From positions 1-33,958 of the forward strand of contig NZ_WTLB01000042.1 of the NCBI RefSeq assembly GCF_011378855.1: a stretch of 33,958 nucleotides of DNA, written 5' to 3'. Positions 30,286 through 33,958 of the stretch are shown piece after piece (the stretch's first letter is position 1; the number at the start of each line of letters is the position of its first letter). The position numbers and the translations under genes were made by a program. The DNA comes from Pseudoalteromonas sp. Z1A8. Its GTDB lineage: Bacteria > Pseudomonadota > Gammaproteobacteria > Enterobacterales > Alteromonadaceae. The notes beneath the pieces were generated by a model, which worked only from the letters and a program-made list of their open reading frames with translations, ran no database searches and had not been told where the DNA came from.

Positions 30286-31188
30286 ATGCAAAAATATGAC
30301 GTAAAAACCTTTCAGGGTTTGATCCTGGCTTTACAGGATTATTGGGCGCAGCAAGGCTGTGTCATTATTCAACCACTTGATATGGAAGTGGGCGCAGGGA
30401 CATTTCACCCGCAAACATTTTTAAAGTCTATTGGTCCAGAGCCAATGGCGAGTGCGTACGTGCAACCGTGTCGCCGTCCTACCGATGGTCGTTACGGTGA
30501 AAATCCCAATCGCTTACAACACTACTACCAGTTTCAAGTAGTTTTAAAGCCATCACCAGATAACATCCAAGAGCTTTATTTAGGCTCTTTAGCGGCTATG
30601 GGTATCGATACACTAACTCACGAAGTTCGCTTTGTAGAAGATAACTGGGAATCACCTACGTTAGGTGCGTGGGGCCTAGGTTGGGAAATTTGGTTAAACG
30701 GCATGGAAGTAACGCAGTTTACCTACTTCCAACAAGTAGGCGGTATTGAGTGTTCACCAGTAACGGGTGAGATCACTTACGGCCTAGAGCGTTTAGCAAT
30801 GTACATTCAAGGCGTAGATAGTATTTACGACTTAGTATGGGCAGACGGTCCACTAGGGCGCGTAACCTACGGCGACGTGTTCCATCAAAATGAAGTAGAG
30901 CAGTCTACTTATAATTTTGAACACGCAAACGTAGAAGACTTATTTGCTCAGTTTGATAAATGTGAAGCAGAGAGCCAAAAGTTAATTGAAGCAAACTTAC
31001 CACTACCGGCTTACGAGCAAGTAATGAAAGCATCGCACGCATTTAACTTACTAGACGCACGCCACGCTATTTCGGTAACAGAACGTCAACGTTATATTTT
31101 ACGCGTTCGTGCGTTATCAAAAGCGTGTGCACAAAGTTACTATGACAAACGCGAAGCGCTTGGTTTCCCGCTGTGTAAGGATAAGTAA
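30286..31188 (+). CDS. glyQ: Glycine--tRNA ligase alpha subunit
   Basis: The catalytic class II synthetase subunit of the bacterial alpha2beta2 glycyl-tRNA synthetase, which charges tRNA-Gly with glycine and ATP. It has 300 residues (E. coli 303). The N-terminus is [59 protein letters not shown] and [19 protein letters not shown] form the active-site core. The start is ATG 30286 with a weak ribosome-binding site. It is followed after 2 bp by glyS. Confidence 0.99.
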   Translation: MQKYDVKTFQGLILALQDYWAQQGCVIIQPLDMEVGAGTFHPQTFLKSIGPEPMASAYVQPCRRPTDGRYGENPNRLQHYYQFQVVLKPSPDNIQELYLGSLAAMGIDTLTHEVRFVEDNWESPTLGAWGLGWEIWLNGMEVTQFTYFQQVGGIECSPVTGEITYGLERLAMYIQGVDSIYDLVWADGPLGRVTYGDVFHQNEVEQSTYNFEHANVEDLFAQFDKCEAESQKLIEANLPLPAYEQVMKASHAFNLLDARHAISVTERQRYILRVRALSKACAQSYYDKREALGFPLCKDK

Positions 31189-31190
31189 GT

Positions 31191-33260
31191 ATGTCAGCAC
31201 AAAATTTATTAGTAGAAATTGGCACAGAAGAGTTGCCACCAAAAGCGCTGCGTAAATTAGCAGAAGCTTTTGCTGCAAACTTAACTGCAGAGCTAGAAAC
31301 ACTAGAGTTAGCACATCAAGGCGTAAGCTGGTATGCATCGCCTCGTCGTTTAGGTTTACAAGTAAAAGCGCTTGAAGCTAAGCAACAAGACAAAGAAGTT
31401 GAAAAACGTGGTCCAGCTACTAAAGCCGCATTTGACGGTGACGGTAATCCAACAAAAGCAGCAATGGGTTGGGCACGTGGTTGTGGTATTGAAGTAAAAG
31501 ATGCACAAACACTTGAGACTGATAAAGGCGCATGGTTATTGCACATTGCTAAAGTAGCAGGGCAAGAAACCAAATCGCTAATGACAGGTGCAATTACTAA
31601 AGCGTTAGCTAAATTACCAATTCCTAAGCCAATGCGTTGGGGCGCGAATAAAACACAATTTATTCGTCCTGTGCATACCGTTACTATTTTATTTGGTGAT
31701 GAGCTACTTGAAGGCGAGATCCTTGGTAAGAAAATAACTAACCAGCTTCAGGGTCATCGTTTTCATCACCCAGAAAAAATTAGTATTAACCATGCAGACG
31801 ACGTTTTTGACGTACTTAAATCGGCTTACGTTATTGCCGATTACGAACAACGTAAAGCGCAAATTCGTGCACAAATAGAAGAGGCTGCAAAAGCAGTTAA
31901 CGCTGTTGTTGCAATGGATGAAGATTTACTAGAAGAAGTAACATCACTTGTAGAGTGGCCAGTTACTTTAACGGCAACATTTGAAGAAGCATTTTTAGAT
32001 GTACCAGCCGAAGCGTTAATTTACACCATGAAAGACGATCAAAAATATTTCCCGTTATTAGATCAAAACGGCAAACTTTTAAATAAGTTTTTGTTTGTAT
32101 CTAACATCGAAAGTAAAGATCCAAGTGTAGTTATATCAGGTAACGAAAAAGTAGTACGCCCGCGTTTAGCTGATGCGCAGTTCTTCTTTGAAACAGATAA
32201 AAAGAAAACACTAGAAAGCCGACTAGAATCGCTTGATAGCGTATTGTTCCAAAAGCAACTTGGTACGCTTAAAGATAAGTCTGCGCGTATTAGTGAGCTT
32301 GCAGGTTATATTGCTGAGCAATTAGGTGCCGATAAAGCATTAGCAGAGCGCGCTGGTCTATTAAGTAAAACAGACTTAATGACTGAAATGGTAATGGAAT
32401 TTACCGACGTGCAAGGTGTAATGGGAATGCATTACGCTCGCCATGATGGTGAAGCCGAAGATGTAGCCATAGCGCAAAACGAGCAGTACATGCCACGCTT
32501 TGCAGGCGACAACTTACCTACAAATTTAATTAGCTGCGCAGTAGCGATTGCTGATAAGTTTGACACGCTGGTGGGTATTTTTGGTATAGGCCAAGCACCA
32601 AAAGGTGACAAAGACCCATTTGCTCTTCGTCGTGCTGCTATTGGTGCTCTTCGCATCATGGTAGAAAAAGAATTACCACTTGATATTTTAGACCTAGTGG
32701 CTAAATCGCAAACATTGTTTGGCGACAAGTTAACTAACTTAAATGTATCAGCTGATGTATTTGAATTTATGCTAGGGCGCTTCCGTGCGTGGTATCAAGA
32801 CGAAGGTATTGAAGTAGACGTAATTCAAGCAGTGCTTGCACGTCGTCCGACTAAACCAGTTGATTTTGATCGCCGTGTTAAAGCCGTAAGCCACTTCCGC
32901 ACATTAGACGCAGCAGAAGCGCTTGCAGCCGCTAATAAGCGCGTAAGTAATATTCTGGCTAAAAACGACATTACCAGCCAAGGTAACGTTGATGAGAGCT
33001 TATTAAGCGACGACGCCGAAAAAGTATTGGCATCACAAGTAGCAAAATTTGCCACTGACCTTGCACCACTTTACGCAGACGGTAACTACCAAGAAGCATT
33101 AAGCCAATTGGCGGGTATTCGTGAAAGTGTTGATAACTTTTTTGACAACGTAATGGTTATGGCCGACGATGAAGCCGTTAAGCAAAATCGTCTTGCGCTA
33201 TTAAGCCAGTTAAGCGGATTGTTTTTAGGTATTGCAGATATTTCTGTTTTACAAAAATAA
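31191..33260 (+). CDS. glyS: Glycine--tRNA ligase beta subunit
   Basis: The tRNA-binding subunit of glycyl-tRNA synthetase. It has 689 residues, as in E. coli. It opens [15 protein letters not shown]. The HD-like domain is marked by [20 protein letters not shown], and [15 protein letters not shown] follows. The C-terminal anticodon-binding-like region ends [13 protein letters not shown]. Its ribosome-binding site, AAGGA, lies inside the last codons of glyQ, so the two subunits are likely made in step by coupling. Confidence 0.99.
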   Translation: MSAQNLLVEIGTEELPPKALRKLAEAFAANLTAELETLELAHQGVSWYASPRRLGLQVKALEAKQQDKEVEKRGPATKAAFDGDGNPTKAAMGWARGCGIEVKDAQTLETDKGAWLLHIAKVAGQETKSLMTGAITKALAKLPIPKPMRWGANKTQFIRPVHTVTILFGDELLEGEILGKKITNQLQGHRFHHPEKISINHADDVFDVLKSAYVIADYEQRKAQIRAQIEEAAKAVNAVVAMDEDLLEEVTSLVEWPVTLTATFEEAFLDVPAEALIYTMKDDQKYFPLLDQNGKLLNKFLFVSNIESKDPSVVISGNEKVVRPRLADAQFFFETDKKKTLESRLESLDSVLFQKQLGTLKDKSARISELAGYIAEQLGADKALAERAGLLSKTDLMTEMVMEFTDVQGVMGMHYARHDGEAEDVAIAQNEQYMPRFAGDNLPTNLISCAVAIADKFDTLVGIFGIGQAPKGDKDPFALRRAAIGALRIMVEKELPLDILDLVAKSQTLFGDKLTNLNVSADVFEFMLGRFRAWYQDEGIEVDVIQAVLARRPTKPVDFDRRVKAVSHFRTLDAAEALAAANKRVSNILAKNDITSQGNVDESLLSDDAEKVLASQVAKFATDLAPLYADGNYQEALSQLAGIRESVDNFFDNVMVMADDEAVKQNRLALLSQLSGLFLGIADISVLQK

Positions 33261-33277
33261 CACCGATTAGCAATTTT

Positions 33278-33306
33278 AAAAGCCAGCGTTTTGCTGGCTT
33301 TTTAGT
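33278..33306 (+). terminator. Terminator of glyQS
   Basis: The stem AAGCCAGC (33280-33287) with GCTGGCTT (33293-33300), loop GTTTT, then TTTAGTTTTC. It lies about 20 bp after the glyS stop. Confidence 0.92.
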
Positions 33307-33334
33307 TTTCACTGTACGCAAAGGATACCCATTG

Positions 33335-33784
33335 ATGATTTCTATGAAACGAATTTTAACCTTAGCAATTGCTGGTTTACTTACCGCATGTACTAGTCAA
33401 ATTTCGATTAACGATGTATTGCCACAACAAGAGCTAGATAAAACAATTTACCTAAGAGGCGACTTTACGCTTTGGGATGCTGAACCTCAGTATCAATTTA
33501 TGCCAGTAGGCACTGCGCTTTATCAAGCCGAAGTAAAGTTTTCTAGCCCTGGTAAAGTGTACGAATTTAAAATAGCAGATGCCGATTTTAGCGAAGGTTA
33601 CAACTGCGGTTACAGCGACGCACAACCAGCAGGGCAAAAACTAACACTTGGTCAACCAGCGCTTGCCGACTGTAATACCATTTATAATTATTTTAGCTAT
33701 ACGCCAGCAATAAAAGGCACGTACATAGTAAGTATTGATTACAGTGACTACAACAAGCCACAAGTAACGATAACGAAGAAGTGA
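33335..33784 (+). CDS. Small lipoprotein with possible carbohydrate-binding-type domain
   Basis: A predicted outer- or inner-membrane lipoprotein of 149 residues. I use the ATG at 33335, 9 nt after AAGGA; a TTG just upstream and an ATG at 33344 are less well spaced. The signal peptide MKRILTLAIAGLL ends in the lipobox LTAC, and Thr-Ser after the Cys gives no inner-membrane retention Asp. The mature part has TIYLRGDFTLWDAEPQYQFM and a segment ending VYEFKIADADFSEGYNCGY. That pattern recalls the beta-sandwich modules attached to pullulanases and other starch-active enzymes. Two Cys (in YNCGY and ADCNT) could form a disulfide. No enzyme domain is attached. The fold is suggested, not shown, and I do not assign a substrate. 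Confidence 0.7.
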   Translation: MISMKRILTLAIAGLLTACTSQISINDVLPQQELDKTIYLRGDFTLWDAEPQYQFMPVGTALYQAEVKFSSPGKVYEFKIADADFSEGYNCGYSDAQPAGQKLTLGQPALADCNTIYNYFSYTPAIKGTYIVSIDYSDYNKPQVTITKK

Positions 33785-33958
33785 TAGCGGTAATTTTAAA
33801 GCTGCACGAGTGAAATAATGGATTTGTGACAAGGACGTTGTAGTGTTTATTCAGCATTAACACCAAGGGGTTTTCGTAGATACCATCTCTCATTTTAAGC
33901 TTCAAGGTCGTATTTAACTTTCTTGGAGCTTAAACGCTTCTTGGTTTTTTATTACACC
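33785..33958. other. Intergenic tail to the right edge
   Basis: I see no gene here. An 11-bp stem with one G-U pair, TAAGCTTCAAG (33896-33906) with CTTGGAGCTTA (33922-33932), encloses a 15-nt loop. The T-run (TTTTTT) comes 13 bp later. It could be a terminator or part of an RNA that continues past the edge. Confidence 0.4.

Noticed and set aside
33641..33905. Minus-strand open frames over the end of the last lipoprotein gene
   Set aside because: They overlap the better supported lipoprotein gene, lack ribosome-binding sites and show no recognisable domain.

Overview
The window is a chromosomal origin region from a marine gammaproteobacterium, most likely Pseudoalteromonas or a close relative in the Alteromonadales. 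This is inferred from the AT-rich base composition, from proteins that follow Escherichia coli homologues almost residue for residue (AtpF, AtpH, AtpA, DnaA, GyrB), and from the gene order atp - parBA - rsmG - mnmG - oriC - mioC - mnmE - yidC - yidD - rnpA - rpmH - dnaA - dnaN - recF - gyrB - glyQS. The species is a guess, because no database search could be run.

Left edge (1-4.4 kb): an rRNA-type P1 promoter points leftward out of the window, so a 16S gene should lie just beyond it. Then come a collagen-linker lipoprotein of the choice-of-anchor I type and a membrane acyltransferase. A membrane-anchored LytTR regulator is transcribed divergently from them. From 4.4 to 13.1 kb lie glmU and the complete nine-gene F1Fo ATP synthase operon (atpIBEFHAGDC), all on the minus strand. 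The atp operon has a well-formed promoter whose -10 element sits between the arms of a 9-bp inverted repeat.

From 13.2 to 17.5 kb lie parB, parA, rsmG and mnmG. The stretch between mnmG and mioC (about 17.57-17.88 kb) has the layout of the E. coli oriC: AT-rich repeats beginning with GATC on the mnmG side, twelve GATC sites in about 220 bp, and DnaA boxes matching R1, R2, R3 and R4 in order and orientation. Beyond mioC is a 1.1-kb non-coding stretch with further DnaA boxes. The genes mnmE, yidC, yidD, rnpA and rpmH follow, all on the minus strand.

The strand switches at rpmH|dnaA (23.6-24.1 kb). That intergenic region is also rich in GATC sites and has DnaA boxes, one of them inside the apparent dnaA promoter. 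dnaA, dnaN, recF and gyrB run rightward. Two parS-type sites, the targets of the ParB encoded at 13-14 kb, lie inside recF. The window ends with glyQ-glyS and a small lipoprotein with a possible carbohydrate-binding-type fold.

The segment links replication initiation (DnaA, oriC), the replicative clamp, recombination and supercoiling proteins (DnaN, RecF, GyrB), segregation (ParAB/parS), tRNA and rRNA modification (MnmG, MnmE, RsmG), membrane-protein insertion (YidC, YidD), RNase P and L34, and energy generation. I see no insertion sequence, prophage, CRISPR array, tRNA gene or clearly foreign island. What is unusual here is regulatory and architectural rather than a new gene system.
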